NCBI GenBank assembly: GCA_039881045.1
Contig: JAYWVB010000013.1
Location: 558,001-622,000, forward strand
From: Chaetomium olivaceum
Lineage: Eukaryota; Ascomycota; Sordariomycetes; Sordariales; Chaetomiaceae
Direction of reading: 5' to 3'
Length of the DNA: 64,000 bases
Position 1 is the first letter of the stretch, and each line of letters opens with the position of its first letter. The notes below the pieces were generated by a model. That model had not been told where the DNA came from and ran no database searches. It worked only from the letters and a program-made list of their open reading frames with translations. The translations under genes and the position numbers were made by a program. This document shows positions 1-13,374 of the stretch, in pieces.

Positions 1-2331
1 GCGACTACCTCGCGGTAAAGGTTAATAGCCTCGTCAAAGTCGCCTAGCTCGCGGTTGACATCAGCAAGGATGAGCTTGGAAAACCACGTTTCCCCAGCAA
101 TATCCCCGTCTGCAGCCTCTTCCAACTTTTGAGCGTTCAGGATGGCCTTTGTGGCGGCGATGTAGCGTCCAGACCCGTGGTAGCTCTCGCCGAGGCCGAC
201 CCACGAGTGGTAGTCATCCGGTCCTATCCGGAGGGCTGCCTGAAACGAAACGATGGCCTTCCGGTAGTCCTGTTTGTTGAGTTCTGCCACACCCAGAGCA
301 GCGAATGGCCAGCTGATACCCTTGCGCTTTGAGCCCGGCGGCGGCTTGACCTTGCCCGAATCAACCACTCTCTGAGCGACAAGCTCGACGCGGTCCCAAT
401 CCCCGTCATCTGCAAATGACCTGGCAAGCCTCTCAGCCGATTCGACCTCAAACGCCGAGAGCTCAACCGCCTTTTGAAAGCACCTGCGGGCCCTCTTCTT
501 ATCTCTGGCGTAATCTGCGTAGTACTTGCCCAGGCTGGTGTAGGCCGGCGCGTAGTTGAGGTTGCTCTTGAGGGCGTCGAGAAAATACGCATAGGCGCCC
601 GACCGGCTCTTCCTCGCCGCTTTCGATGTATCGATGTTCCAGATACAGTAACCGATGCGGTACTGGGTCTGCGCGAGGAGGTCCTTGTTGGTCTGCCCCT
701 TCTTCGTAAGAAGCGGGAGGCAGCTCTCCAGCTCGGCTCGGCTGGTGTCGAAGTCCCCTTTCAAGGCCTTGACCCAGGCAGCCTCAGTCCTGACGCGAAG
801 GTTTTCGGGGTCGCGCTGCAGGGCACGCTCCAGGAAGTCGATTGCCTCGACATACTCCTCTTCTTCCTCGTAGATCACGCCCACCCCGATCATGGCACCC
901 GTAGATGCCGGATCATGGGCTAAAACTCCATCAAACAAACTCTTGGCTTCCTGGTGATTGCGCGGCGACTGGTAAAATACTAACGCTGTCCCGAGATATA
1001 GGGAAAAGGCGTCCTCGGTGTTTCGAAACGCCAACCCACTCTTGGAACGTTCCACCTTGAGGTGGTCGAGTGCCTTGCGCATGAGCTCCACGTTGCTCTC
1101 GTGCTCTTCGAGATGTTGGTAGTATTCACCGGCTAACCTTAGTGCGAACAGCGAGTCGGCGTTGCTGATGCCTTCCATAATCATCAGCAGGCGATCCTCC
1201 TCGGTGAGCGGCACGTATGTCGTCGGTGCGCCCCCCGCCTCATCGTCCTCACTCTCCTCTTCGCTTTCCGCATCGGCAGAAGCCTCGGGTTCCTGTGTGG
1301 GCTCCTTGGGGAACGGGGAGATGGCGCTTGTTAGGAAGCCCATGATCACCCTGTTGAGGTCGCTGTCGGGAAAGAAGGTGCAGTATTGGCGGAGCACCGT
1401 GACATCCCAGTCCTGAATATTCTTGTGATCTTGCCAGTTGATAGCAATGTCCCACGCGAACTTGAATGGGTTGTTGATGATGACCATATCGTTTGCGAGT
1501 TTCTGTACGATGACCGCCTCGCGTTCCTTCTGCTCCCCTGGCGGCCACGCAACGAGCCTGTCATAGCAGTACTGCAGGAGCTTCTCCTCGTACGTCCGCC
1601 GCACATCGTCGTCGGTGGTCCAGTTTATTATCTGCCCGTAGACGTAGCCCAGCCTGCTCTGAGAGTAGACCTCGCGTTTCACCTCGAGAGTTACTTCGCT
1701 AACTCGGGCGCCTATCCGGGTCCGCCGCTCGCCGATCAGTGTGTTGATTCGCTTCTTTTCGTCTATCTCGACAATCTCGGCCTGGGTGTGGTACGTCTTG
1801 GCCGGGTGGGGGACGCGGCCCTCCAGAGCCGGGTAGATGGGACTCTCTGGTAGGATTAGATCCAGCGCGTCCACGTACTGAGTTCGCTCGCCCTGTGTCC
1901 GCGCCTGGTCGATGAACTTATCGATCACATCTTGGCATTTGTACATCTCGTTCGCATCTCGAAAGATCTCGGCCAGCTTAAGAGCGGCATGCTGATACTG
2001 CTTCAGCTTCTTGCCCCGTTGCCGCTCATATAGTTTTATGAGACCCTGCCAGGCTTGCGGGTCGCTGGGTTTGAGCCTCGTTGCAGCAAGGTATGCAGTC
2101 TCTGCCTCGTCAAGCTTGTTCACCTTGTCCAGGGCAAAAGCCAGGAAGACGTGTCTGAAAGAACGTCAGCATCTTCGGTCGAGTATTCATGGACCCGGTC
2201 AAAGTTTCTTACGCCTGGTAGTTCTTATGATCTTTCTGGAAGACATCCTCCGCCGCCTGGATGGCCTCGTCCCATTTCCGCTGCTTAATGGCTTCGTTAA
2301 TGCCCTTGAGCAGGGCTTTGGTGCCCGACAT
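1..2331 (-). CDS. SKI3: SKI3 superkiller TPR protein, N-terminal half (runs off window)
   Basis: Antiviral/superkiller complex scaffold: with SKI2 helicase and SKI8 it feeds mRNA into the cytoplasmic exosome for 3'-5' decay. The ATG is at 2331 (protein begins MSGTKALLKGINEAIKQRKW, a typical SKI3 first TPR). Exon 1 is 2331-2213, the intron 2212-2155 (GTAAGA...TTTCAG), and exon 2 is 2154 to the window edge, open in one frame throughout, giving about 757 residues. TPR-type helical repeats are visible (for example ALGVAELNKQDYRKAIVSF), plus an acidic SEEESEDDEAGG loop near residue 380. Fungal SKI3 is normally about 1,400 residues, so roughly half is present. It is divergent with UTP22 across about 625 bases. 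No frame break was seen. Confidence 0.9.
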
Positions 2332-2956
2332 GGCGTTGGCCTAGTGGGTGGAATTGGTCCCCTTCTGGGTTGAATCCAACCCGAATTTGATATGGCGGAA
2401 TGTTAAGTAAGGGGGCGTGGGCTTGCAAGGGTTCGATGATGTGTGGGAGGTGAGTGGGCGAGTCGTGAGCTTGAGCTAGAGCTTGAATTGAACCTGAAGG
2501 TGGGGTTGTTTGATCTGGCCACAAACTTCGGATATTCTAAGAGCGACCAGAAAGAATCCCAAATCAGTATAAAACCGAAACCCCCAGGCGATACCGATTG
2601 TTTTCTAATTTCTGGTACTCCTTTAGAAACACGATGCTGGACCAAGAATGATGGCAGTGGCCTCTGAATGTGAGTGCGAACCTTCATTCATCAAACTGTG
2701 GAGCATCACATCGCAGCAGCACACCAATCAATTCATGTGCATTGGTTCAAGGATTCCAAGGTCCAGCCATCGAGCTGGGGCACCCCGCCGGACGTAGACT
2801 CCGGGTCTCCGGCAGGCCCCCGGCATTGTCTTATCGGCTCGACGCATGGGGCCTTATCGCAAAAAATCCCCAGAAAAAGTCGCGATGGCGTTCTCTTGCT
2901 GAAAGCTGCAAATCTTCATGCGCCTTGCATTGTCAGCATCGCTCCCCTTCACAACA
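2332..2956. promoter_or_regulatory. Divergent SKI3/UTP22 intergenic region
   Basis: This 625-base space lies between two divergent start codons and must carry both promoters. A TATAAAA string occurs at 2568-2574 on the plus strand, about 390 bases before the UTP22 start. Short open frames here have no protein-like composition. No other element was recognised. Confidence 0.5.
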
Positions 2957-5900
2957 ATGGATTCGGCCCCGACAAAGCGGCGGAAGCTTGGCCACACGCA
3001 AGATGGTGCAGAGCTTGCGCTGGAATCAGCCGCTTCGACGGGAGTTTCTAGGTTCAGGGCATTTATTCTCGAGGCCGAGGAGCTGCTGGACTCAGTGCGC
3101 CTGGACTACGGAACTGCTCTAGAGGGCGCCGATGGCCTTTTGCATCGGATCAAAGGCGTAATTGAGGGGATCAAAGCCCATGATGCATTGCCGGTAAGAT
3201 GCTTAATCCAAGCGTGCCTTGACAACGCTTGTGTCTGCTAACTTGCGCCAGCTCGTCCAAGCCGCATCGAAGCTCGAGAAGAAACACAAGATCAAAGTTC
3301 CCTTCCCCGATCCGCGTCCCCAAGAGAACTCCAACTACAAGGTCGCCTTCACGAAGCCCGCTCAGTTCAACGTTGTCGGCAGCTATGTCTCCAAGACTAT
3401 GGTCAAGACGCAAAAGGGCCACGCCGTCGATATGGTTATCGTTCTACCCGAGGAGATCCTGCAGGAAAAGGACTATCTTGACCTACGCTACTTCTACAAG
3501 AGAGCATACTACCTAGCCGTCATCGCCGCCGCTGTAAAGAAGGAATTCGAGAATGAGGCCCGACTGTCCTACGAGCACCTCAACGGCAACCCCCTCTGCC
3601 CGTACTTGTGATTCAGCCGAATGCCTCCGCAGCGAAAGAACCGGCAAATCCGGAAAATAAGGGTGCTCTGGATTTCAGGATACGGATTCTTCCCTGCGCA
3701 CCCGACGGATTCTTTCCCAAGGCAAAGCTCCATTTAGGGGCCAACCTAGTCCGCAAGAACCGCGATGATGACTCGAATGTCTCTTCCGAGCCCACGTCGT
3801 TTTATAACTCGACAATCGTTGCAGAAAGCTGCTACTTACCGTATCTCAAGGTTTTGCGGCAGGCCGAAAAGAAATGCGCGGCCTTCAAGAATACGTGCAT
3901 CCTGGGTCGCATCTGGCTGCAGCAAAGAGGCTTCGGAGGGGATATTTCACAAGGCGGGTTCGGCCATTTTGAGTGGGCGGTGCTTTTAGCTCTCCTTCTT
4001 CAAGGGGGTGAGAGCAAAGGGCATGCCGCTCTGCCTTCGTCTCTTAGTAGCACCCAGCTTTTCAAGGCGGTGGTCCAGTTCCTGTCGGTGACCAACTTTG
4101 CAGAGAGGCCTTGCGTGTTCGGTCAGGGGAGCCCGGATCTAGAATCCCACTCCGAAACCACCCCCATCCTTTACGATTCTGCGCGACAACTGAACCTTGC
4201 TTTCAAAATGGGGCCTTGGTCGGCCGCGCTGCTTCATCGACACGCCAAATGGACTCGAAGCTTGCTCTCCGATAGCACCGCTGATCAATTCAACCCGACC
4301 TTCATTCTCAAGACAGACGTCTCGTTGCACAGCTTCGACCTGATTGCGCGGCTAAATATTGATGGGGCGTTGGAGGAGACAAGCGCAGACTCCCGGGGAC
4401 CAACATGGCAGGCCAGCAGCAGAGTCTACCAGACCCTGAAAAGGGCGCTGGTAGATAAGGAGATGGGAGAAAGAGCTCGCTTGATTCACATTCGAACTCC
4501 AGCTCACCAACCATGGCCTCTGGCGGCGGAACCCAAGTCTAGGAGCAAATCACCTGTGGAAGTCGGCATCCTCTTTGACCCCGTCAACATGGCACGGACG
4601 GTCGACCGCGGCCCGTCTGCCGGACCCAGTGCCGAAGAAAAGGAAGAGTGCGAAGAGTTCCGCAAGTTTTGGGGCGAGAAGTCAGAGCTTAGACGCTTCG
4701 AACGCGACACTATCCGAGAGACATTGATTTGGGGCTCAACGACTCCTTTTGACTTGTGCGAGGAAATCTTACGATACATTCTCAGCCGTCATCTGCGCAT
4801 TGGACAGCTTCACAACGAGATCACCGTTTATGGCGACGGGCTCCCCGACCTGCTCTCCCTGAAACCTGCCGACTCTGCGTTGTTCAACGTGGCCAAGAAG
4901 GCGTTTGGCGCTTTCGAGCGCGATATCCGGGACCTGGAGGATCTGCCTCTCCGTGTCAGGCAGATAGCGCCCATATGCCCAGAACTTCGCCAGACATCGG
5001 TCAAGCCTCCGACTTTCGGGTCGTCGAAGTCGGGACCCCGGCCGTTGGAATGTGTCATTTCATTTGAGGCGTCTGGCAAGTGGCCGGAAAGCCTTGCTGC
5101 TATCCAGCGGACCAAGATTGCTTTCCTTTTGATGATTGGCAGCCTCCTAGAGAACAGCAAGCCCGGTGAGATCAAGACACACGTTGGGCTTGAAGGCGCC
5201 AAGTACGAAACCGAGAATCTCGCTTTCTTGGACGTTATCTATGAGTCCGGCCCGTCGTTCCGTTTGCGGATCCATAGCGACCTGGAGGAGACACTACTGG
5301 AACGCGAAGTCAAGGATAAGACTGCAGAGCAATACCTCCGGCAACGGGCCACGACCCTCCTGGCCACATTCAGGAGGCTATACACCAACCTGCCGTTACA
5401 CAACCAATACATTTCCACCTCCGCCACGCGTTTTCCAGCCTTGTCCCCGACAATCCGTCTCGTAAAACACTGGTTCAACGCCCACAAGTTGTCATACCAC
5501 TTCACCGAGGAGTTCATCGAGCTGGCGGCCCTCCATGTGTTCCTCACGCCATACCCCTGGGACGCCCCCACCAGCGCCAGCACCGGTTTCATGCGCACGC
5601 TCTTATTCCTCTCCCACTGGGACTGGCGCTCGGAACCCCTCATTCTCGACACGAGCTCTGAGATGACAGCCGCTGAACGCACCTCAATCGCCACCCGCCT
5701 CGAGGCCTGGCGCAAGATCGACCCCAACATGAACCACACCGTCCTCTTCGTTACCACGGCCCAGGAGCCCAGCGGCGTCGCCTGGACAACGGTCGACGGC
5801 CAGGCAAAACCCTCCAAGGTGGTCGCGGCGCGCATGACCTCGCTCGCGAAGAGCGCGTCCCGGCTCATCAGGGAGCAGGGCGTGGAGCTCGACTGCCGGC

Positions 5901-6394
5901 GGCTATTCGTGCCGTCGCTCAAGGAGTACGACGTGCTCATCCACCTGAACAGCAAGGCCTTGAAGAGCACGCTCAAGACGTACGCCACGATCGATCCCGA
6001 GCAGGAGGACAACGAGGACGTTGGCCGGCCTAAGTTCAAGAACCTCGACGAGCGGACCGGTCAGGAACCGTTACCCCTGGCCCAGCACCCCGCCGAGTTG
6101 TTCTTGGAACAGCTGAGCGCGGCGTATAGCGGGCCGCTGGTGTTCTTCCGTGGTGCGGTGGAGGACAACACCATCGGGGCGATTTGGAACCCCCAGATGC
6201 AAAGGCGGACTTTCAGGGTTAATCTGCCGACTTCGTACAAGCCTGCTGGTGGGAAGAAGCGGGCGAAGGGGGATGATGATGGTGAGGGTGACGAGGAGGC
6301 GGAGTTGGTGGATGTCAACAAGGACGCGATTTTGTCGGAGATCGCGAGGATAGGAGCGGATTTAGTTGAGCGGATCGAGGTGAAAGGTGCATAA
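2957..6394 (+). CDS. UTP22: UTP22 / Nrap U3 snoRNP protein, frame broken once
   Basis: Component of the small-subunit processome (and of the CURI complex linking rRNA processing to ribosomal protein gene transcription) in the nucleolus. Exon 1 is 2957-3193 (MDSAPTKRRKLGHTQDG...), the intron 3194-3251, and exon 2 is 3252-6394. Nrap family features include the block NSNYKVAFTKPAQFNVVGSY and the later RIRILPCAPDGFFPKAKL. At about 3592-3601 the frame stops (NPLCPYL then TGA), yet the family sequence continues immediately in the next frame (PVLVIQP); one missing base in a C-rich stretch explains it and gives 1,126 residues, the expected size. No plausible intron bridges the site. The C-terminal tail is basic/acidic and ends in DLVERIEVKGA. 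Confidence 0.9.
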
Positions 6395-6669
6395 GCGGTT
6401 GTTGTCTGAAGCAGGTGTAGAGGAAAATTCAAACGATCACACCAAGTACTTCACCGTAAATTTCGCACTGGACAGACATGCCGATGTAATGGTCATGGGC
6501 GAATATCATTATTGGTGACATGCACCCGAACATCTGGGGTATGAGCATGTTTCTTCTTAACCTCGTATCTCATGTAAGACAATTAGTCCATCCAGTCGGT
6601 ATTCCTAAGCTTTCGGCGGCGGCATACGTGTCGCCGCCCCAGTGTCTAGTGATTCATCGGGAGGCGCAA

Positions 6670-7686
6670 CTAGTGGACCATGGCCTCCTGCTTGTGGGCC
6701 GTGGGCTCAGGCTCGTCGACCTCCATCCCGTCGCCCTCGGCGGTCTCGGCGGTCTCGGCGCCCTCACCGTCGACAACCTCATACTCCTCGAGCAGTTCAT
6801 CCTCGCTCTCGCCCTCGATATCGACGCTGCCATCGTCAGACAGCTCGTCCTCCTCGGCTACAGTCTCGCCCTCGCCCTCGGGGCCCTCGACACCTTCCAT
6901 TTGGGCGTCCTTGTCCGCGGGCTCTTCCCCATTGGCCTCGACAGCCTCGGTCTCCTCCTCTTCGCCAAGCTCTTCGGCGCCGTACTCGTCCTCGTCGGCG
7001 ACGAGATCGGCCTCAGGCTGCTCGGGCGGGAATTCGGCTGGGGCAGAAGCCTCGGAATCCCTGTGGAGAATTATTAGTGCCCAAACTCAACCCAATAGGG
7101 TACCCGAAGAAGAAAAAACATACCACTTGATGGCGAACCTAGTCACACGCGGCTTGTTGGCAAGCACATTACGGCGGATCTTCTCGACGTCGGGCTTGGC
7201 GGGGGGTTCGTCGCGGAGCTCGTCGCTCTCGTACTCATTGTTGACATAGTAGCCGACGCGCACGAACTCGCGGCCGTCGTAGGCGCAGGTGAGCAGGATC
7301 ACGGTGACGCCGAGCAGCTCGTCGATGGGGATGCGCTTGGTGTCGGGCGGGTCGGCCTCAAACACGAACTTGTTGATCCCCACGGGGATCGGCCCGACCA
7401 GCAGCGAGTCCAGCTCCTGGTCGTAGTTGTCCGACTGCGCCGAGCCGACGTACGTGAGCTTCCACTCGAGGTCTGTTGGCGGGGGAACCAGGTTAGTCGT
7501 GTTCAGTTAGGTCGTCTGGCTTTGTTGATGTGGTGCTAGCTAGGGAGGGATCGGGGGTGAGGGCGGTGAGAACGAACCTTTTTGGAGCGGCTCCAGACAC
7601 TCGAAAGTAATCTCAAACTCGTACTTGTCGGTAAACTTGGCGGGGTTGTTGATCACATTGACCCCGAGAAGGGAGACGACAGACAT
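6670..7686 (-). CDS. ASF1: ASF1 histone H3-H4 chaperone
   Basis: Binds the H3-H4 dimer and hands it to CAF-1 or HIR during replication-coupled and replication-independent nucleosome assembly in the nucleus. Exons: 7686-7578, 7472-7124 and 7060-6670; introns 7577-7473 and 7123-7061 have GT-AG ends. The product is 282 residues. The N-terminal about 155 residues form the conserved Ig-like core (MSVVSLLGVNVINNPAKF at the start; LEWKLTYVGSAQSDNYDQ and GYYVNNEYESDEL further on). The rest is a long acidic tail typical of fungal ASF1 (SDDGSVDIEGESEDELLEEY), ending at a TAG at 6672-6670. The gene is tail-to-tail with UTP22, 275 bases apart. Frame intact. Confidence 0.96.
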
Positions 7687-8809
7687 CTTGGTGGTGTGGT
7701 GATGATGTTATATCGAATGACAGTCAATAAATCAAGAATTTTATCGAAGATTGTTCTTTTGCAAAAAAAGGTTGCAGCCGCAGAGAGGTTGCCCGAGAGC
7801 TCGAGCAGTTGAGGGAGGGAAAAGACGGTGGTGGCAGCAAGGAAAGGCGGTGTTTGGGGAAAGCGCTAATGCCTAACTAGTGTAAGGGAATAGGCGTGTT
7901 TGTTTTGCCCCTTCCCGCTCAAAAATGGGACTGGGGGCCTTTGAGGGGTTGCTGGCAAAGTGGACGACTTTTTGGGGCATTTTCATGCTTGTGGAAGTTC
8001 AGGTCCGTCACGGTCTGGCAGGTGCAGGGGTCGGGTCGCGTAAATTGAACGCAGCCCAGCAGAACGCGTTGCTGGCGCCCGACTTTCTGTGGAGACCCAC
8101 ATTGAAATTTGGCCGAAAGATGTGGCTGGATGCAATCATGCAATCACAATCCCTGCATACCGCCTCACTTCCAGGTTGAGCCACATCACTTGCTTGTTCA
8201 GGTCAAGAGCTGGGTCAACCTCGTTTTTCCTCGAACCCCAAATCCGCTGACTTGGACCAGCGAACCACAATAGCATCGCCGGCCTTTGAATAGGCACCGA
8301 CCATGCAATAGTGGATAGCATTCTCACATCATTCAGTCCATTCAGTACATTCAGCGTACGATTGCAATTATCACGATTGCCTTTAGGTTCCTTTGTTGTG
8401 TGTTCGGATCTTTATCCGTCGCAGCATGCCGCAATCGCATTTTCCTTCCCCTTCCCGCTTTGACTAAAACAGTGCTCTGAATCACGAGACACGACTTTCA
8501 CCGAGCATTCCTTGCATTGCACCATCTATATTCACGACTCGCCTCTCAGGTCATCCGTGTATCATCAGCCTTTCAACATCGATTGATTACCAGATTCACG
8601 ATAGGAGCGCGACACTCGACCTCGCTTCCCCCTTTGCGACGATTCACCCCAAACTCCGATACCAACAATCTTCCCATCGCAGACGGTTCCTCAATCAGGT
8701 GCGGCTCTGCTGCTCGACATTGTACCGAGACATTCTCGGCATTTAGTCAACGCTCCACCTCTCGCGACGGAGCCGATCTACCTCTCAAGACGCGCAGTCT
8801 TTCCGCACA
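7687..8809. promoter_or_regulatory. Divergent ASF1/RNA14 intergenic region
   Basis: About 1.1 kb separates the ASF1 and RNA14 start codons. The last 300 bases before RNA14 are C/T-rich and free of long purine tracts, as expected for a fungal leader. I saw no recognisable gene, repeat or RNA here. Confidence 0.4.
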
Positions 8810-11800
8810 ATGGCTGACTACGACCCCGCTCATCAGAGCGGCGCGTGGGATGAGAATGGGGACTATGAGGTGACAGATGGCAGCAGCAATCAAGAGAATA
8901 TTCCGCAGCATAGCACCGATCAAGATCAAGCAGAGTATTCCGTTGATTCAGCCCAACATGTTTCCGGTGACGTCCCATCTCCTGATGGTGCCACCGATGA
9001 TGTGGGTGACTACGACCCAGCATCAGTCACAGCCGCACCAGCTCCTGGCACAACGCTTCCGGCGGCTGCGGACCAGGTCCCCATCAGGCCTTCGCCCCAG
9101 CGCGCCGCCAAGCAGAAGCCACGGACGGCAGGGGGCTTCCTAGTGGGAGACTCTGACTCTGAAGATGATGAGGCACATGAGGCGCCGGTTCCTGCGTCGA
9201 GTGGTTATGTTCCAGCTGCTGCATTGCAGTCTCCTGTCCCACATTCCCCTCTCCAACAGAATCACATCACTGCCAAACAGGCTTCAGCCGCCCCTTCTAT
9301 TGCAGACCCTGCTCCCCAGGTGAACGCCGCTCTTCCTGCTGGCCAGCTGGAAAATGGCGAAGCTACTTCAACGCTACCCACGGTTAGCCCAGTCGCTGTT
9401 GACAGGATCACCCAGCTAGAGAGCCGGGTCAGCGAGGATTCTCGTGGCGCCATGGATGCGTGGCTGGCGCTGATCGCCGAATATCGGTCCAAGAACGATA
9501 TCGAACAATCAAGACAGATCTATGACCGCTTCCTGACTGTCTTTCCCCAAGCTGTAAGTTTGAGAAACACGGGTATATGACGCTGAGCTGACAATCGTGT
9601 ACAGGCCGATGTCTGGGCTGAATATCTTTCAATGGAGCTTGACATGAATAACTTCCCCGAGGCGGAGCTTATCTTCAACAAGTCGCTAATGACAACGCTG
9701 AACGTGAACCTATGGACCAAGTATCTGGACTACATCCGTCGCAGAAATGACCTCAACGACAGCAGCGGCAATGCCCGACAGACCGTCTCGCGGGCCTACG
9801 AATTCGTCATCGACAACATCGGTCTGGACAAGGATGCCGGCAGGATATGGGCCGAGTACATCCAGTTCATCAAGTTCGGTCCTGGCACAGTCGGCGGGAG
9901 TCAATGGCAGGATCAGCAGAAGATGGACCAGTTGCGCAAGGCGTACCAGCGAGCCATTTGTGTGCCGATCGGCAACGTCAACACCCTATGGAAGGAATAC
10001 GACCAGTTCGAGATGGGGCTCAACAAGTTGACTGGCCGCAAGTATTTGGCTGAGAAGTCACCTTCGTACATGTCGGCCAAGAGTGCGAACACGGCCCTTG
10101 ATAACATCACTCGGGGCTTGCAGCGGACGACTCTTCCCCGTCTTCCGCCCGCACCCGGTTTTGACGGCGACCAGGAGTACATGGAGCAAGTTGAGATTTG
10201 GAAGAAGTGGATCGCTTGGGAGAAGTCGGACCCCTTGGATCTCAGGGACGACAAAGATCAGCCTGGCCTCTACCAAAAGCGAATTCTCTTTGTCTATCAC
10301 CAGGCTCTTATGGCCCTCCGGTTCTGGCCCGAGATGTGGGTTGATGCTGCCCAGTGGTGCTTCGACAACAACATCACATCCAAGGATGGCGGTTCAACCG
10401 GTCTCGAATTCCTCACCAAAGGTATCGAGGCAAACCCCGAGAGCGTCTTGCTCGCTCTGAAACATGGCGATTACATTGAGTCTACTTATCCCATCGAGGA
10501 GAACGACGACGCGAAGATCGCTCGCGGAAAAGCCGTGCGCGCCCCCTACAACAACGTCTTGGATACTCTCTACGGGATCGTCAAGAACCTCAAGGATCGT
10601 GAGACCGCCGAAGTTGCTCGTGTCGAAGAAGCTGCCAAGGCGGCCGGTGAAAGCTCCAGCAACAGGGCAGGCTACGATGATGATGACGATGATGACGTTG
10701 AGATCCCAGACAGGAGCGCAAGGGACAGCAGAACCAATGACCAACTTAGGGCCATCAAGCAGGGGTTTGCTGCGCAGACCCAGTTGCTGTCAAGGACCAT
10801 TTCCTTCGTTTGGATTGCCCTGATCCGCGCGATGCGCCGTATTCAGGGTAAAGGCAAGCCGAACACGGAGCTCGGCGGTATGCGACAGGCGTTTCAGGAC
10901 GCACGTCACCGTGGCCGTCTCACGAGCGACGTCTACGCTGCTGTCGCCCAGCTAGAGTGGACGATCTACAAGGACCCGGCAGGAGGCAAGATCTTCGACC
11001 GTGGCGCCAAACTGTTCCCGGAGGATGAGGGTTTCACGCTTGAGAACATCAAGTACCTCCACTCTCGCGATGATTTTACTAGTAAGCATCGGATCTCTTC
11101 TCTTTTTCCCCGAACGCTAACTAATTTTTGCAGATGCCCGTGTCCTCTTTGAGACGGTCGTCAACCGTCTGACCCAAAAGCCCGAGCTTGTGCACAAGGC
11201 CAAGCCTCTCTACAGTTACTTTCACAAGTACGAATCACAGTTCGGCGAGCTTGCCCAGATCGCCAAGCTGGAGAAGCGTATGGCCGAACTCTTCCCGGAG
11301 GACCCAAAGCTTGCTCACTTCACTGCGCGGTATTCGACCGATAAATTCGACCCCATCACCGCTCGCATCATTGTCTCCCCTGTCACACAACTCAGGCCTA
11401 AACTATTGATGCCGTCGATCGAGCAGGGCACCTCCCTCCAGAACTCACCTCGACCACCGCCATTCGCAACCCGTGCTAGCCCCGCGCCCCAGTTCTTGCC
11501 TTCGACAAACTCCCCCAAACGACCCTTACCGGCCGATGACTTTGATGAGCCCCCACGCAAGATTCAGCGCAATGATTTCGGCGAGTTCCAGCGTGGTGCT
11601 TCGCCGCTTAAGGGTGCTGCCGGCCGCCGCCTGGATCAGCAACGCCGAATGCAGGGCCAGGGCGCGACCTCATACACCGCTACCCCGGCCCCCATCGCTC
11701 GGGATATCACATTCCTCATGGGTCAGATCCCCCGAGTCGAACTTTACGATTTCCATCGTTTCGACCCGACCAAGGTGACCAACCTACTACGCGAGACTGT

Positions 11801-12234
11801 AGTGCCCGAGTACTCGGTGTGGAAAAACCGCCAACCTTCAGACCATCCTAGCCAGTTCGGAAATTACCAAAACCGGGACTCCCCGGCCCCTATCGGCCGA
11901 CCTCTGAGCCCATACATCGGAGGAGACGGAGCGCGCGGTCGCATGCCGCCCGCTTCCGCTGCCCCATACAGGCAAAGTTCTATGCGGCCAGGATCAGCGG
12001 TTCGTACGAGCCTCTCCGGCGGTCTACGCCCAAGGTCCGCCGCCCCCCCAAACGGGATACGCCCAGCCCCCGGCCATGCAATACGATGGTGGCGCCCCCG
12101 CCGCCTGGCCGCCTTATCCGCCTCCGCCCAACATGCAACAGGGCTATGGTGGCCCTCCGCCGCCGCACTTGTATGGCCAGGCGCCGCCGCCACCGCAGGG
12201 AGGATATCCCCGATACCCGCCGCACCCTTACTAG
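8810..12234 (+). CDS. RNA14: RNA14 cleavage factor IA subunit, two frame breaks near the C-terminus
   Basis: HAT-repeat scaffold of cleavage factor IA (CstF-77 homologue) for pre-mRNA 3'-end cleavage and polyadenylation. Exons: 8810-9553, 9605-11081 and 11134-12234. The disordered N-terminus (about 200 residues) is followed by HAT repeats (WLALIAEYRSKNDIEQSRQI, VWAEYLSMELDMNNFPEAEL) and a Suf-type C-terminal region. The proline-rich tail is split: the frame running to about 11990 turns to nonsense, but the expected tail (QGPPPPQTGYAQPPAMQYDG... ending RYPPHPY, TAG at 12232) lies two frame steps away, with a short GSYEP patch in the middle frame. Two missing bases between about 11988 and 12015 restore 1,107 residues exactly. 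The final, unbroken annotation therefore ends at 12234, not at the out-of-frame stop near 12281. Confidence 0.9.
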
Positions 12235-13348
12235 ACGGCTCTTGTCTCGTTTTTACCTGCCTTGTGTTGGCTTCTCTGTGACGCCCGGCACAGTAAGGTC
12301 GCCCGTGAAGCTGAATTCTCCCGCCGCTACGGGTGCGCGCATAAGCTGCGACTTGTTCCCGATTCCGGGATTTTTCGGGCCCAGCCCAACACACAACCAC
12401 ACCAAGATGGGGTTCTGGGTGCTCTATCTTTCACTGGCTTGGGCTTGCTTGGCTTGTAATATCATCTTGCTGCCTCTCGATGGTTTAATGAGGGTAGCAG
12501 AGAGTTCTTTATGTATGTAAAAGGAGGTTGGTAATTATCTGGCAGGCTTCATGGGTGTTTTTGTGCACGTGGCGTTGGGAAAGATGGTCTTTGGGGCAAT
12601 TTATCTGCCCATTTCTGCTGGTTGAGCATCAGAGGCGTGTTAATGGGCATGAAACTGCTCTGGTCGGCTTGTTTTAGCGCAGTTACCATTAAGACAGCGA
12701 ATGAAATGAAGAAGATTGACTTCTCAGATGCTCGCTTTCCTACACCTAAAAACAGTTGCTTGGGGTTTCTTTGTGTTCCCCCTCGGTCGTATGTTTTCCG
12801 TTTCTATTACGTGACAGCTTGTGCTTGGTAGAAAGACATAAGTGACCGAGGCTGTTAGATAACCTCTTGACAGGTCATGCTTGACTCCCTAAGGACTTGG
12901 TTTGCAAACATCGTCGCCGGTATTTCAAGCAGCGTTTAATATCATTCCCTAAAGCAACAAACGTAGGCGCTTGATGGCATGGTTGCTGTCTGTAACCGTC
13001 TTAGGTAGAGACGTAAAGCAATGAATGGTTTCTGAGCAGAGGCAGTTGAGGTCTGCCGTGCTTAATGACACAAACTGGTGATAGTTACTTGAGCTCCTCT
13101 GCTTTGTTCATGAATCTATGCTTGTATTCGACTGAAATAAGTATGTATGTTGGCCTTGACTCTGTGGTCATCGAACTTCATATTGAGCTCCTGGGCAGTG
13201 GAAGCAACATTTCCTTCGTGCCTTGCGTTTCTGCGGTTGAAGGTTTCTCCCCTTCTGCCATTGCCTCCATCCGATTTCCCATCTTTGCGCCGTCTTGAGA
13301 ATCTGAGCAGCCTCAGCCTGGCTGAAGAGTCCTCTTGGCCACTACAGG
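12235..13348. other. Intergenic, RNA14 3' side
   Basis: About 1.1 kb after the RNA14 stop, presumably 3' untranslated region followed by upstream sequence of the Argonaute. No protein-like open frame, repeat or RNA gene recognised. Confidence 0.4.
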
Positions 13349-13354
13349 TATAAA
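13349..13354 (+). promoter_or_regulatory. TATA box candidate for the Argonaute gene
   Basis: A TATAAA string sits just before the abrupt change to a strongly C/T-rich sequence at about 13375, which fits a transcription start a few tens of bases downstream. Confidence 0.4.
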
Positions 13355-13374
13355 TTCTTTCCCAGGGTGCCCGA

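Noticed and set aside
3590..3625. Programmed ribosomal frameshift in UTP22
   Set aside because: No slippery heptamer or conserved signal, and similar breaks occur in ten other genes.
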